From Pachypanchax playfairii (lineage: Eukaryota; Chordata; Actinopteri; Cyprinodontiformes; Aplocheilidae): a stretch of 64,000 nt of DNA. Numbering within the stretch: the stretch's first letter is position 1; the number at the start of each line of letters is the position of its first letter. The stretch covers positions 1,771,686-1,835,685 of the forward strand of contig SSNP01000083.1 in the NCBI GenBank assembly GCA_006937955.1, written 5' to 3'. Made by a program: the position numbers and the translations under genes. The notes below the pieces were generated by a model. It saw only the letters and a program-made list of their open reading frames with translations. It was not told the DNA's origin and did no database searches. Shown piece after piece: positions 36,140 to 48,790 of this stretch.

Positions 36140-36815
36140 AGGTGCATTCACACCGGCCACTTTGTCAACGTCAAGCAATGCTGATAACGCTCCAAATTTG
36201 CCGTTTGAAGTTGAAGCTCATAACGCCTGCCAGTCAGAGCGCATAGGCGTTAAAGCTCGTAAAGCCTGACCGAAAAAGAGCGCGAAGGAGGGGCTTCCTT
36301 TGTTATCGGATGTTCGGAGCTATTGCGGAATATATTGAGACAGTGGCTTGGATCTATTTACTTCATGGATCTAGACAACGTCAACGTCGGGTGCATCAGC
36401 GCCGTTTGTGGATACACCCCATTCTTCAAATGCGTTCTGAGTTTGGTGAGTTTAACCATTTGCTCTAGGAGCTACGTTTGGATGAGGTTAATTTATCTTC
36501 CATTTTGGCTGATCCCGCTTCTTTCCGGCTACGTGCTGTGACGTCTTACGTCACTACGATGAGACGCTCTGATTGGTTGACATGCCGCTTCAAGAGTGTT
36601 ATCAACGTCAAAAGTTCAGCTAGCTGAACTTTGAGCTTTTCTAGCTTTTCAAGCGTCAACGCCTGAAACGCTAGAAAAGCTTGAAAAGTTGCCGCTCATA
36701 ATGCTCACAAAGCGCCGCAGAGCCGTTAACGTCTGTCTGACGCCCGTCCACCATAGACTTTACATATAAACTTGCCGCTTATGAAGTTGATGGTTGGGCC
36801 GGTGTGAATGCACCA
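36140..36815. mobile_element. PIF/Harbinger-like non-autonomous element
   Basis: GGTGCATTCACACCGGCC at the left and its exact inverse at the right (36798-36814) bound 676 bp. Both sides carry TTA (36137-36139 and 36816-36818) next to a single A, which fits the 3-bp duplication of PIF/Harbinger elements. The inside is CpG-rich, repeats CGTCAACG-like words and holds a 22-bp perfect palindrome (36611-36632) and an 11-bp stem (36635-36645 with 36670-36680). No transposase was found. Confidence 0.82.
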
Positions 36816-37057
36816 TTATGGTGCACAAGGACAGAGAATAAACAGATACTGGCACATATGAACTTCTATCTGTACACAAATAAACATTAATACTTTTACA
36901 GTCCAACCAAGACATACAAGCATATGAATGTGATGGAACATTATTGAAATAAACACAGATCAAAACACAAGTTCTTAAAGAGAGGTTAAAAAAAGCGCGT
37001 CTTTCCAAAAATCTGGACAAAGACTAAACAGAAAAGAAACAAAAGGATCCAGTAACT

Positions 37058-37909
37058 TGTGAGGATCTCTGCTGCTGGTGGTGGTGTTTGTGCACTAATT
37101 GTTTTGCAGGGCGTGGCAGCAGACGATCAGTGAAGACAGGTGTGGATCATTACCCAGCTCAGGAGAGCTGGGTACTTAAGCGGAGGAGGAACAAGAGACA
37201 GACGCCAGTTTGTTCCACTACATTTCGTGGTAACAGAGTGGCCTGTGATTATCTACCAGAGCATTCATAGCAGTATTTAACCTGCCCTCTCTATCCTTGT
37301 GTTTAGCCGCTGTCCTGGAGCTCCTCTCCCGACTGCAGAACCTCAGCGTGGTAATCGACCCGCTCACCGTGAGGATTGGCTTCACCCCGGAACGTACTAG
37401 AGCTCCGTTGCGGTGTTACGCGACCAGCTCTCTCCCTCTGGCTCCCTGTCTGTCTCTGGCTTCCTCTGATCCACACCTTCCCGGTCAGCACGCTGCTGTC
37501 ACCCCTGCTGCAGTCACGTCTGCACGCACAGCACCCGGACCCGGATTTCCTACCACGAACATCAACAGTCTGGATCACCACCCCTGCGGCAGCATCCTCG
37601 GATCTCTCCTCACACCCGGACGTCAAACACGATTCCGTGAGTTAAGCGAGCACGATCCCCGCACACCGCAGCTGGTATCTCAGCCTGTCACTAACCTCTC
37701 TCTCTCTCACAACCCAGGACCGTTCCTGTCCCGCACCAGTCCCGTCCTGAGTTTCATCGTTCATGTATTATATTCCCTTGTGTGTAACTTGGAGCACTGT
37801 ATCATATTAAACACTGTTAACTTTGAACGCTGTTTCCTCGCTGTGTGTGTTTGGAGTTTGGGTCACTTTGGGAGCTCGAAAACAACCCCACCTGGTTCGC
37901 ACCATGACA
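37058..37909 (+). mobile_element. Solo LTR with 5-bp target duplication
   Basis: The 852-bp segment begins TGTGAGG and ends CATGACA (TG...CA ends, with TGT/ACA inverted tips). It is flanked on both sides by TAACT (37053-37057, 37910-37914). A TATA-like TACTTAAG lies at 37172-37179, and an ATTAAA poly(A) signal at 37806-37811 lies about 100 bp before the end, as in fish gypsy-type LTRs. No internal region remains, so the element was probably lost by LTR-LTR recombination. The 212-codon frame inside is fortuitous. Confidence 0.9.
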
Positions 37910-37914
37910 TAACT

Positions 37915-38829
37915 ATAATTGGAAGAATGGTTTAAAAACACATAGCTAAATAATAGCACATATGAATAATCAGGTGACTTCATTTAAATTTATTTTATAA
38001 AACAATAGTTCTTAGCCCTATCTAATCCTCTGTCCTCTTCTGTCTTAATTTTTTTTTTTCCTTATCACCATCACCTCTTTTGTAAGCACTGTTGATTTTG
38101 TCCCCATGGCTACAGCCGATGGTATCACTTTATCATTGTAATAAAACTAAAGTGCTAGGCAGGAAATTGAAAGTGTATTCGTACAGGAAATAACAGTGCT
38201 CCGTCATAATCTACAGCTGAAAACATGTGTTCATTCACATATTGTGTCCTTATCTGATGTTAGGGGAATACGTTGTGGTCAGCCATCTTTTTTTTCCTTC
38301 TTGTCTTTTCCTGTTCTATTGTTTTTCCTCCTTCCCCCCTCAACACATTAAGACTTGTTAGGACTTATTATGATAGATTATTGCCACATTGGTTCGAAAA
38401 CACTCTTACAGTTCTGACTGCAGTTTTTGGGATTCAGAAGATAATTAAGGTCAGATAATCAATCTGCACATCTTTGAGATGCCACAAAGTTAAAGTGAGG
38501 TTTTAACTTCCTCTACTATATGGTATTTGAACAGGGTTTGAATGCATTTGTTGTAGAATCCTCACAAAATTTTATTTTTTATATTTTTTTCAACAATTAT
38601 GCAATCATGACAGTTACTAAAGCTATTATCTGGTACTGGTCTCTAGACAAAAGGGGCCTCTTATTATTGCCAGACACCAAAAGGCAAAAAACTGAGATAT
38701 AATGGTTTTGCTTGTATGCGTTTGTGAGAAAAATATCTCATGAACCTCTGGCTGGACATATTGCAATAAAACTCAGACAGCAGTTATTACATAGGTCTAA
38801 AACTATCAACTTTTGAAGTCAACTATCTT
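37915..38829. other. Gene-free stretch
   Basis: Nothing recognised apart from short T runs (38049-38060, 38288-38296). Confidence 0.55.
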
Positions 38830-39202
38830 TTAAAGAGGCCCTGCCATTAAAAAATGATTTTTTGAGGTTTCTGTTGAATATTTTAACTCCACAGATGTTC
38901 TTACCTTCATAGTGGGTGTGAAAACAGGTCAACAACTTCTCTTTCAGTTTTAATCTCTCAAACTACGCAGGTGGCGATAACACCCGAGTTCTCCCGAGTC
39001 CGAACAGCCTGTATCTGTTTCGTCACAACTCCTTTGTTCATTAGTATTTGGCAGCTCCCACAGTTGAAACCACACCTAGCATGCTGCTCACTACAAAATT
39101 GTAGCATAAGACGTAGCAAACAGGAAGACACAACGTCTGACGTTGCCATGCGCAGCGGGGCAGGAAACAGTATTCTTTGCTCTCATAGGCTGGTTTGTTA
39201 GC
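38830..39202 (+). mobile_element. TTAA miniature element, copy 3 (3'-truncated)
   Basis: Starts TTAAAGAGGCCCTGCC and follows the family sequence up to AGGCTGGTTTGTTAGC. It then breaks into a run of twelve A and unrelated sequence, so the right third and terminus are missing. Confidence 0.85.
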
Positions 39203-39326
39203 AAAAAAAAAAAACGTATCCCAATCACAGGCAGAATCAGGAGGAATTTTACTTGGAAGAGAAGTGCAGACACTCCCTTCGCTCTTCAAAGGCAGCTCGA
39301 GTACCAACTGCTTGCAGAAGATACTT

Positions 39327-40182
39327 CCATCCATTTTCTAAACCGACTTTTCCCTGTTCAGGGTTACGGGAAGTTGGTGTCTATCTCCAGCAGTCATTGG
39401 GCGAGCGGTGGGGTTATACCCCGGACAGGTCACCAGTCATCACAGAGCCACATTTTGGCGTTTTATCACTGGTACCAACTCAGCCCCACCCGGCTCCACT
39501 TGGCGCGGTTTGAGAGCATTTCCAATATCCATTTTCAGGGCTGAGCCGCATTTTTTTAGTCAGGCCGCGGTAATCCATTGTGCATTGATTGGCTAAGAAA
39601 GATGATGTAGAACACACACCTCTTCACTTCTGGCCTCTGATTGGTGTGGTGAAAACAGCCAGAAGTTAAATAGCGAAAGGGCTAAATTTTTGAAAACGTT
39701 TGTTATTACTGTTTGTGTTACAATTAAAAAATTATACAGGGAGAGATGGACGGAGCGACACAAAAGCCGCTCATGGCTTTAATTCAGCGGACTTGTAAGC
39801 AGTGTTGAGAGAAGCTCAAGAAGATGAAAGCAGACTACTGTATCGTGAAAGACCACAACAGCTGGAGTGAAACCTGAGCAAAAACCCCGCCGTCCTTCAC
39901 TTCTCTGAATGGAAAACACAACACGATGCGAGCAGCGTCGAGTAGGGCTGAGTACTTACCAGTGAAAATAGCGCCAATAGAGACAAACAACTGTTCACAC
40001 CTAGAACCAATTTAGAGTTACCAATTAACCTCGTGGCTAGTTTTGGACTGTGGAAGGAAACCAGAGTCCCCAGAGAAAACCCACAATGGGGAGAACATGC
40101 AAACTCCATGCAGAAAGGCCCAGATTCAAACCCAGGACCTTCTTGCTGCAAGGCAACAGTGCTACCAATTGAGCCACCTTGC
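39327..40182 (-). mobile_element. tRNA-derived SINE, split by another element
   Basis: On the minus strand the head reads GGTGGCTCAATTGGTAGCAC, with an A box at 40165-40176 and a B box GGTTTGAATC at 40123-40132, as in RNA polymerase III promoters from a tRNA. The body follows (GGAGTTTGCATGTTCTCCCC, then GGTAATTGG... and AATTGGTTCTAGGTG). After the foreign insert at 39455-39977, the 3' part resumes with GACCTGTCCGGGGTATAACC and the AGAAAATGGATGG end. It is non-coding and moves with LINE help. Confidence 0.85.
39455..39977. mobile_element. Inverted-repeat element nested in the SINE
   Basis: Left TTGGCGTTTTATCACTGGTA and right (reversed) TTGGCGCTATTTTCACTGGT, both continuing to CTCAGCCC, form imperfect terminal inverted repeats of about 32 bp. 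Removing this segment restores the SINE. No target duplication is clear and no transposase is present. The superfamily is unresolved. Confidence 0.75.
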
Positions 40183-40192
40183 AGCTTGATCG

Positions 40193-41756
40193 TTGTTTCA
40201 AACTTTGCCAGTAAGTTTCCTTTAAGTGTGGCTTTTCCTCTTTCCTGTCAGTTATAGCTTCCCTGTAGATAACTTAACACAGCTGGCTCCACTTTTCTCA
40301 TAAGGAGCTGAGCATAAAGGCTTAAGGAGAAAGTTATTCATGTGAGCCATGTGGCAGTTTGTGGACTGTGGGGTGGAGTAGTTTTCCTTTTTATGTTGGT
40401 AGTTTGGTGTTTATGCCTCTATTTGAGAAAGTAAGCTTATGCAGTTTTTGTTGGATTCTAGATGAGTTGGTGGCAACTCTTTGTGGTTGTTGCTTCTAAG
40501 TGGAAAGATAATTTTTTTACTTGCTTTTTGAGATAGTTTTTGGAGTATTTTTTTATTCAAGTTTTATTATTTAACCTTATCATGAATTGCTTTTTATTTA
40601 CAATTGTGCAGCAATTTCTGTTAAACTGTTGTTAAACTAATTATTAAAAAAAAATAATTTAACTGATTTTATTCAATCTTCCAAGACAATTTATTTTTAC
40701 TCAGTAAAACCCATCTTGTATGAAATAATTGAATATGACCTGTATTGAGATTTACCTTTTTAACTTAAAAAAAACTAAATTGCAGCCATTGTAATTCTGT
40801 TTGTACTGCGAATAAATTTACATACATTGTAGTATAGTATAAAATGTTTTTAAATATAAGTTCATTTAAATTTCCTTTTTCAAATCACATTTTGGTCTGC
40901 TTTTGAGGATTAATAACTGAAACTGTTGATAGTTAGGTTGAGCAAGTGGTCTGTGCCCTGCAACTAACTTGAATACTACACCAAAACCTGAAGATGTAAA
41001 TAATTGTGATATTTGACTGATAGTCATTCAGTCTTTTTTCTCAATTTAGAAATGTTTCAGTGCAAAAAACTAATATTTCTTATCAAGCTGTTCAGTGAGG
41101 AAGAGAGAGAGAGTAAAAGCTGACACAAGGCCGCCCTCTGTCTGAAGTAACAAAAAGCGCCCTCTACCGTAAATGCTGTATTTGAATAGCTGTGAGACAG
41201 TAAGAGCCTGTGTGTGCTTCTGTTATCCGTTTCAATTTCAGTGAGTAGGAGGACTGCCATTGGCACAGAATGGGAACACAAGTTAATGAGCATAAAATCA
41301 CTAATGTGATTTACTAATGAATATAAAGTTAATCAGGAACCAAGGAACAAAAGCAAGAGGATGGTTTCACACTGCGTTTTCAACACAATGAAGGCAGTAG
41401 AGTGGCTTACGTTCAATATAGCCAATGTTAAATGATAAATAAACAGGAGAAATAAAAAAATGGAGAAAAAGATCCAGAAACCAATGTTCACAAAGGGTAT
41501 TTTTGTAACACCCTCTTTCTGTTTTAGCTGATACATTATGTCTGATTTTTTCTTCTTTCACAATAGTAGAAGAAGAGCAGCTGACGAGGAACAGATACAT
41601 AAGACATAGCACAATTTGCATTAAATTAATTAAAGGCCACTCTGAGCTGTATTTAAATGAAGTTTGATTGTAGCAACATGTGCAATGTTTGTCTCATTCA
41701 TGTTCTTCATATTATTTTCTCTCACACATTTTCTCAGTTACTTCCCTTATGTGCGT
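40193..41756. other. Gene-free AT-rich stretch
   Basis: Nothing recognised. Confidence 0.55.
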
Positions 41757-41769
41757 GTGCGTGTGTGTG

Positions 41770-41808
<39 letters not shown>

Positions 41809-42094
41809 TTGTATCTCTGACCTCCTGGGGACCCGTTTCCTGACTTTTACTATCTTTCTGGGGTCCGAGGGTTCTTGTGGGGACCGAAGCCTGGTCCCCA
41901 TGAGGGGGACTCCCCTTTTTAGGGTTAGGGGTTAGGTTTATAGGTATGGTGTGAATAGAGTTTTAGTTAGTCTTAGGGTTAGTTATAGATCAGTAATGGT
42001 TAAGGTTAGGAAAAGGGTTTGGGTTAGGTATAAATCTAGTTACTAAAATCAATGGAAGTCAATGGACAGTCCCCATAAGGATACCAAAACACAC

Positions 42095-42143
<49 letters not shown>

Positions 42144-42147
42144 TGTG
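41757..42147 (+). repeat. (GT)n-bounded telomere-like repeat unit, copy A
   Basis: A core unit from about 41810 to 42095 sits between two long (GT)n arrays. It contains GGGGACCGAAGCCTGGTCCC, then AGGGTTAGGGGTTAGGTTTA and further GGTTAG words. A near-identical unit in the same orientation, also between GT arrays, is at 51634-52003. It is a dispersed fish repeat; the mechanism is not established here. Confidence 0.9.
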
Positions 42148-42430
42148 TGTTAGCCCAAGGCACAGCTCTGCCCCTTTAACCGATGTGTAAATCGAGACGG
42201 TGGAGAAGGTTTGGTGAGGGCTGACCTTGTTATATCAGAGGCCGCTCACCCCAATTAATCACAAGATCCTCATCCAGATGCTTCAAACTAATAAACAGCA
42301 GTCTGAATCAAGAAGTCCCCACAGTTGTACAGCCACTTCAATGATTGCACAAAACCTGGTTGAGATTAAAGCCATCCGTGAATAGAGAAAAGGGCAAGTA
42401 GCACTTCTAACAATGCAGAATGGCATCAGT
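42148..42430. promoter_or_regulatory. Candidate conserved non-coding element
   Basis: Complex sequence with homeodomain-type words (CCCAATTAATCACAAGATCC), balanced composition and no repeat, directly after the GT unit. Inference from texture only. Confidence 0.25.
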
Positions 42431-45429
42431 TACTTAGAGGCAGATGAGAAGATTTTCCTGTTAACCATTTAAGCATTTTACCACAAATCGCATCCCATAT
42501 TATTCATGGAGTCAAATACCCTTAATGATTCCCTTCTTTCTTGTATAAATAATATGCAACCATTTTTTTTTTTTTTTTTTTTTTTGTGGGGGCGGGGGAT
42601 ATTTAGCATAGATTTTAGGGATCAAGAATACAAAATAATTTCACACATTTTAAAAGGATTATTGTCAGACTCTTCGAGATTCACAATGGCTTCTCTATGG
42701 TTTTCACCATTTAATAGAATATTACCCAGTCAGACACAGAAACCCTAGTTTTAGATCAAATGATGGTTAACTCTAAATCCTGCACCATTTAGGTCTGTGA
42801 AAAGTTAATATACAACTGCAACACAACTTTACAAAAAATAAAAGCACTGAAAATCATGGTTTAATTACTCTTAAGTAATAAGAAAAAACATATTAATTAT
42901 ACATTTAATTATGACAGTATAACAACAGCTACCCAATGACAGACTCTATTTTAATGTGAGCTCATTCTGAGTTCAAATTTTAATAAAAATGACATTTAAC
43001 ATTCCACAACACTCAATAAACATGAAACATTAGCATCTGTCCTAATCTTTTATGTGTGTGTGTTTCTGTGTTTGTTCCCTCCATGTCTACTTGACACATC
43101 TGTTGCTCTAACTGGGCATGACATGCTGGATAGATGCTCTAGGGAAGTTGTTGTTTGGATAGAGAGAAGAGTCAGGGAATGTCATGGAACCCTGTGTGTA
43201 AACGCTAGACATTTAACTAGAACCTGGAACCTGAAGATGAAACAAATGACCTGCCCCCTAGTGGCTGGTTCCAGTATAGGTTTGCTCAGTCCTGAATACA
43301 GAATGTTGACTCTCAGTCATTTATGTAGTTTTGGCTCAACTCTTGCATGTTCAAACATTATTTTTTTATAATCTACTTAGCTTTAAATAATGACATTGCT
43401 TAAAAACACTAAGAATGTCCACAGGGGGATAGATTGGACAATCAGACCTGCATCGCTAGTGCTCAGAATTGGTTCCAACAATACAAGATGGCAGCACCTT
43501 TAAACTGGTTATCATGACTCGGTTATCAGCAACAACAAGGTGGCCATACTTGGGCTGTTATTGCATGTTGATGAAATGTGTATTATCTTTGTGTGAATGT
43601 ATTGTAGGTTCTGTTGTGTTTGTCTACCACAGTTTACCAAGTAAAAATTAAAAAATATTTATTTTGGGGACTAAAAAAGCTTAAACCTGCATCTAAATTG
43701 ATTATTAAACCACAGTGTTGTTTCAAGACTAAAGTCTACCCAACCCTAACCCTCACAGCAGGAGGTCTGTGTGAGAGGAAAGACAACTACATTCTACAAA
43801 AAAAGAACACATAAAAGGACAGAATAGATATTATTCATCAAACAGTATTGTTTTTTTGCATACAAAATAATTTGTAAATAATAATTGTGATCATAACAAT
43901 TTAATTAAAAATTATAACTTAAGTACACTTGCCCTTACTAACCATAAAGGATTACAGTTGTTTTATATTTTTAATTTAATTATGTATCACTACTTCAATC
44001 CTGTCTGAGATTAAAAAAAGAAAAACAATACAATAAACGAATAAATAAAATAGAAACAGAAAACAGAGAATTTCATGTAGGTAAAGAAAAAAGGGGTGTA
44101 TTCGAGGAACGGGAGATAATATGAAAGCATATGGGAACGAGGAGAGAGTACATCCTGGCTAGGATCCCATGATGCACCAGCTGTTACGGTAACTTCACCC
44201 CTCATACCCATTTTCTCCTTTTCAATTCATCCATTTTATAACGACCCTTTTTCTTTAGGTAAATATGCTGGAGTACTTGGCAATGGCTAGTCTTCTCTCA
44301 CTACAGCTAGACTGCTAGACAGATGGAAGGGTTCCTGATGCATCAACAGAAGAACATGTTTTGCAGGATTTATGTTAAGTTTACTGTTGTATTTGATGAT
44401 TAATATTTGTCATAATTCTAACCAGATATAGACCAGTTGATCCAAATATCATTTTTAAAAATAAGCACATGCATTGCTATTTATATAAACCTCACAGAAA
44501 TTGCAATTTTTCTGTGTATTTTTTTTTTTTTAAAAGGCTTCACATTCTACTTCACTCAAATTGTGTAATACTTGAGCAGTGCTTCGATATTCATTTGTCT
44601 ATAAACTAAATTTTGGTTCATATTTTTAGATTCTAATCTAATTATTTAATTATTGCAACCAACCCTTCAAACCTAAACATACATTAAAAAAATTAAAAAT
44701 CAACATTATTGTAATATATATTTTGTTAACAAACCTCATGGCTTCTCTTCAAGCAAACAGTTTCAAGTAGAACAAGAAAAGCTATAACCAAATTAATAAA
44801 ACAGACAAGAATTTTCAGGCTCGGGAAGGAAAACAGATATTAGCTTTGGTCAATTACCTTTAACATTTCCTGTATACAATGAAAACAGCAAACAAACAAG
44901 AGGGACCAAACAAAAAAACAAGTAGCTAAACATAAGGAAACCAAAGAGCTGCTTGCAATATTGATGATGCACCATAACAAAGTGGATTGCTACAATTTTC
45001 GAAGCACGCGTGTGTGCGCTTGTGTGTGTGCATGTAAACAGGTGGAGGTGGCTGCAAAGGTTTGGAACAAACCCTGACGTGTGCAGTACATACACCCCCC
45101 CTTCTCTGTTCTCTGTGTATCACATCAAAGTCTGAGGCCTGTTGGCTTGACTTACACTTCATCCAATTAGTCGGCGGTATCTCAGCGACCCTGAAGAATA
45201 GCCTGCTCTTTTCGAGGCTCTACCGTCACTTGATCTCGGGTAACACTATCCCTTAGCTTAGGAAGACGTGCACGCACACACACCAGCGTTTACACACACA
45301 CTCACATGATACCTGCACAAAGTGTAATGATGAGTTGAGGCAGGGAAGGGGAGTGGGCACAGACGTCAACAGCATGAGTGAAACAAAAAACTGGAGAGGA
45401 AGGGGAGAGACAGTGGAGGCAAGAAGCCA
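42431..45429. other. Gene-free stretch
   Basis: No gene seen. Poly-T at 42561-42585, T run at 44520-44531, and short GT/CA runs near 45015-45030 and 45275-45303. Confidence 0.55.
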
Positions 45430-46200
45430 GGGACAAAATTGATGGCTCACAATACAGCGGGCATTGTAACAAAATGAATTTGTCTCCCATTGTTTGTAAC
45501 AAAAGACCTAATTGAATCCAGGCCTCGTGTCACTTGTCTGTTGCTCTTTTTGGCATGTTAAGTATGCTGTAAGATATGCTGATTCTCACAGAGGCTGAAT
45601 TATTTAGTCGAAGGAAGCTGCTACTGAACAAGGAGGACACAAAGCACATGAACACCGTGTGCTCTGCACAGGTGTGTGCTGGCCGTTTATATGCTGAACT
45701 CGATCTGATGTCTGCTGTAGATAAGTTGCTGTTTATTTCTACATTACAAATCAAATGTGAACTTTTATTTTCATTTGTAAAATCTTTTTTCGGCTGCTGT
45801 GACAGAGCGTTATCGTGCTTGCAAGGACATCCCGGTTCTGCTAATACAGCACATCGGGAATCCAATTACCAGGCAGCAATTTACACAGTGAGAGGATGCA
45901 TTACTATTTCGATATTGAGATGTCAAATTACACACAAGGCCTCTAATGTACTCTGGCAATCATAGCCTACTGCTCTGACTGCCAGCAACTAAACTGTCAG
46001 AGGACGTTTTCACTTGGGAAGAGAAATCTAATTCATCAAAATTATCTATGTCCCCCCTCCGTCTCCCTCGTTTCTGACCACAACTTTGCTTCAGTTACTC
46101 TCTGCCGCTGTGCTTTTTCTTTTTCTTTTCGCTCTCTCTGGAGGGGTTTTGCTACCCAAATCTCCATGGCATGGCGATTGATGATTGGCCCTCAGTTCTT
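45430..46200. promoter_or_regulatory. Candidate conserved non-coding block
   Basis: The longest complex, repeat-free block of the window. It contains evenly mixed sequence with AATTATTTAG-like, GACCTAATTGAATCC and CCTCTAATG words and an open frame of 129 codons (45576-45965, plus) that has no domain features. An opposite-strand frame of 111 codons overlaps it. Dense non-coding constraint would give this texture, but it was not compared with other species. Confidence 0.33.
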
Positions 46201-48419
46201 TGACAGTTGACATTTACCAGGAGACTCTCCTTGCCATGCTCCTGTTGTCGGGTTTCACAGCAAACAAACAGACAAGCAGATGCTGGACATGCCCTGGAAT
46301 AGAAAGAGCAAAAATGTCTTGCATCACAGTAAGTGACTGAACTCTACTGGATTATTCTTTAAAAGCTTGACTGGGTGAACAGAGCATGTTTCACATGCTT
46401 GTCAAAAACTTAGAAATGAAGAAGAAATAACAGAAAGCCTAAAGAACAATAGAAAGAACATCTCTCATTAAGATTCAAATACTTTTACTACACATAGACC
46501 GTGTCCGAGGTAGAATTTGCACAGCCAGGTCGACTCAGTTCTCTCTTCAGCTATTGCTGTTTTAGCACCTTCTTCTGAGTTTTTGTCTTTTATAAATCTG
46601 TGCAGCATTCATTTGCTCCCAAACACCATGTGAGGGCTGGTTTACTCAGAGGAGACTTGCTCGGTGAACACAAAACCGAGATGGTTTTTGACATCTTGTG
46701 AAGTTGTCTCTGTCTCTGTGTAAAACCTTTGGGGAGCGAAGGAGGACGGGGAGCAGCAGCAGCACTGGGACCATCAGGACCATCTATACATACTTGCCAG
46801 GCACTAAATCTTTAATGCAGGCACCCCCACCCAACACACAAATGCATGGGCAGCATGGTGTTGTCACCTCGGCATATTTTATCACTGATCAAACATTAGT
46901 CGGCAGCTGTTGTAAACTTGTAGCTGTCTCGGTTGTAGCAGCGGTGACAGCTTCAGACACACTGCTGAGAGACGAGGGCCCAGCTGGCTGCTTCACTTAC
47001 TTACTTACAGCCTGACTTTATATGAAAATAAATAAATAAATAAACAACTGTTCTCACTGTCTGAAGCGATAACATTTCTCTCACGATCACTCATTTTCCT
47101 CATTTGCTGCGTCTGTGGTCTTTTTGCTTGTACCTTTCTGTCACATACCTGTTTTCACACTCATTTTCTCCTCCTATATTTATTTCTCTGTTGTGTCTTA
47201 TGGTTTCCTGTAACTTCGTGTTCCGTGTCCCAGCAGTGTTACTGGAACCTCACATTGCGCATACATGAGGACGCTGAAGGCGAGAAAAAAAAAAAAGACA
47301 AGTACGAGCAGCAACTATTGTACCTCTGGAGTCCTGTCAGGATCCAAAAAAAAAAAAAAAGCAAGAGACATTTTGACAGTGTAAAGAGAGACGGTGGGAG
47401 CAAACCATGACATTACAAATACCAGTTGTGTTTTACTTGAGCTGGGTGCATACGGTGGAGTTTTAAATGGGATTTTCTTAGATTTGAAGAACTGATCTAG
47501 TTATATGATAATATACCTTCTATTCCAGTCTGGATATAGATATTAGAATTATGAACAAAATAAATGTCCAACTTTGGTTGAAACTAAAGAAAATGATTTC
47601 ATAACTGTATTTTGTTTTACATTTAAATGCAACAAAGATTAAATGTGAATGGCAGTTTGATACATTAATTGTAAACATTAAAACAGAGCTCTGTGTAAAA
47701 AAGCTGTAATAAAAAAAACTCCAAAACTCTTTTTCCAGCCAATGTTTTAGTGTAGTGATGTAGACAGGAGATATGACAACATGGCAGCTTGTTTGTACTG
47801 AACCAACTTTTATTCTGTGCCCCAAAAACCAAAACCAGAATGAAACTTTTTCAGTTCAACATTTGTCTGACATTATACTGGTCTTCCTACCATCAGATTT
47901 TGAGTGCCGGAATGGTTCATATCTAAGAGGAAATTGTAATCAGTATGAAAGAAAAATAATAGTTTCAGAAGGCCCTTAGAAGGAGAGAAGCTATAATTGT
48001 TCTTTCTCTATATTTTGATATGTTAATATTGATGTTATATCAACCTGCTGGTGCATTGTGGGTATTTCAGCAATTTGTTAGAATAATGTGGACAGAGATA
48101 TTGTTATAAATGGTAACTAAACATTTATAAATCATCTATTTAGAAAAATGTCTATAGTAGTAGTACCTCATTGAAACTAGATGTGTTTTTTATCTGTTCA
48201 TCAGACGTCAGTTTTGTTGTACCTGAGTGAATAATGTGAAAAGAGCTTATTTTAATCTGGAAACATTGTTAAATATGTGTTTATGCAGACTAAAACATCA
48301 TCCCAAGCAAATAAATTAATATTTGATGGCTTCATTTATTATGTAAATTCCTCAACTGAATATTTCAGTAATTGGTTAGGACATGAGACACCCCCACCCT
48401 CTCCTGTCCTCACACCATG
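46201..48419. other. Gene-free stretch
   Basis: No gene recognised. Short A runs at 47286-47297 and 47346-47360 and an AAAT repeat at 47024-47045. Confidence 0.55.
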
Positions 48420-48790
48420 TGTCTCTTTTGCACAAAGGTAGCGGTTGGACAGCTCACTGGTGGGAATTACCTTTTGGCTGGCTCTAAATAATTTTTATTT
48501 CTAATTTATTTCATGACAACAGGCGCACGCAAAGGGAGAGTCCCTTCAGCCAGCCAAAGTGCCTTGTTGGCAATGATTGATTACCCAATATCTAATTAGC
48601 TAAGATCCAATCACTTATTATGCAGAGTGCAGGACAAACAAACTGAAGTCAACTGTCAGCCGATTGATTGATGGCACTCCCCAATCCTGCTTTTGTTTGC
48701 TCTAATGTCCTGATGCTTGTTACAACCACCAAAGCTTGGTCGGACAATGCAGCCTGTCATTCTGATGGTGAGCTGCCAACAAACACTCAT
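48420..48790. promoter_or_regulatory. Candidate enhancer with PBX/HOX- and MEIS-like words
   Basis: Contains TGATTGATTA (48574-48583), CTAATTAGC (48592-48600), CTGTCA (48653-48658) and GATTGATTGATGG (48662-48674) in 100 bp. These resemble TALE-homeodomain and homeodomain binding sites and are often grouped in vertebrate developmental enhancers. The surrounding sequence is complex and non-repetitive. Function is inferred. Confidence 0.38.

Noticed and set aside
37297..37935. 212-codon plus-strand open frame
   Set aside because: It lies almost entirely in the solo LTR (37058-37909) and shows no domain. GC-rich LTR sequence gives long chance frames.
39143..39544. 133-codon plus-strand frame
   Set aside because: Runs across TTAA copy 3, an A run and the SINE, so it is composite repeat DNA.
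40110..40182. Functional tRNA gene
   Set aside because: A and B boxes are present but the sequence continues into the SINE body and does not fold as a full tRNA.
41880..42010. Interstitial telomere array
   Set aside because: TTAGGG words are degenerate and part of a dispersed unit repeated at 51.8 kb, so not a true telomere remnant.
45576..45965. 129-codon frame as a gene
   Set aside because: No splice context or domain, and an overlapping opposite-strand frame of similar length. More likely a non-coding block.
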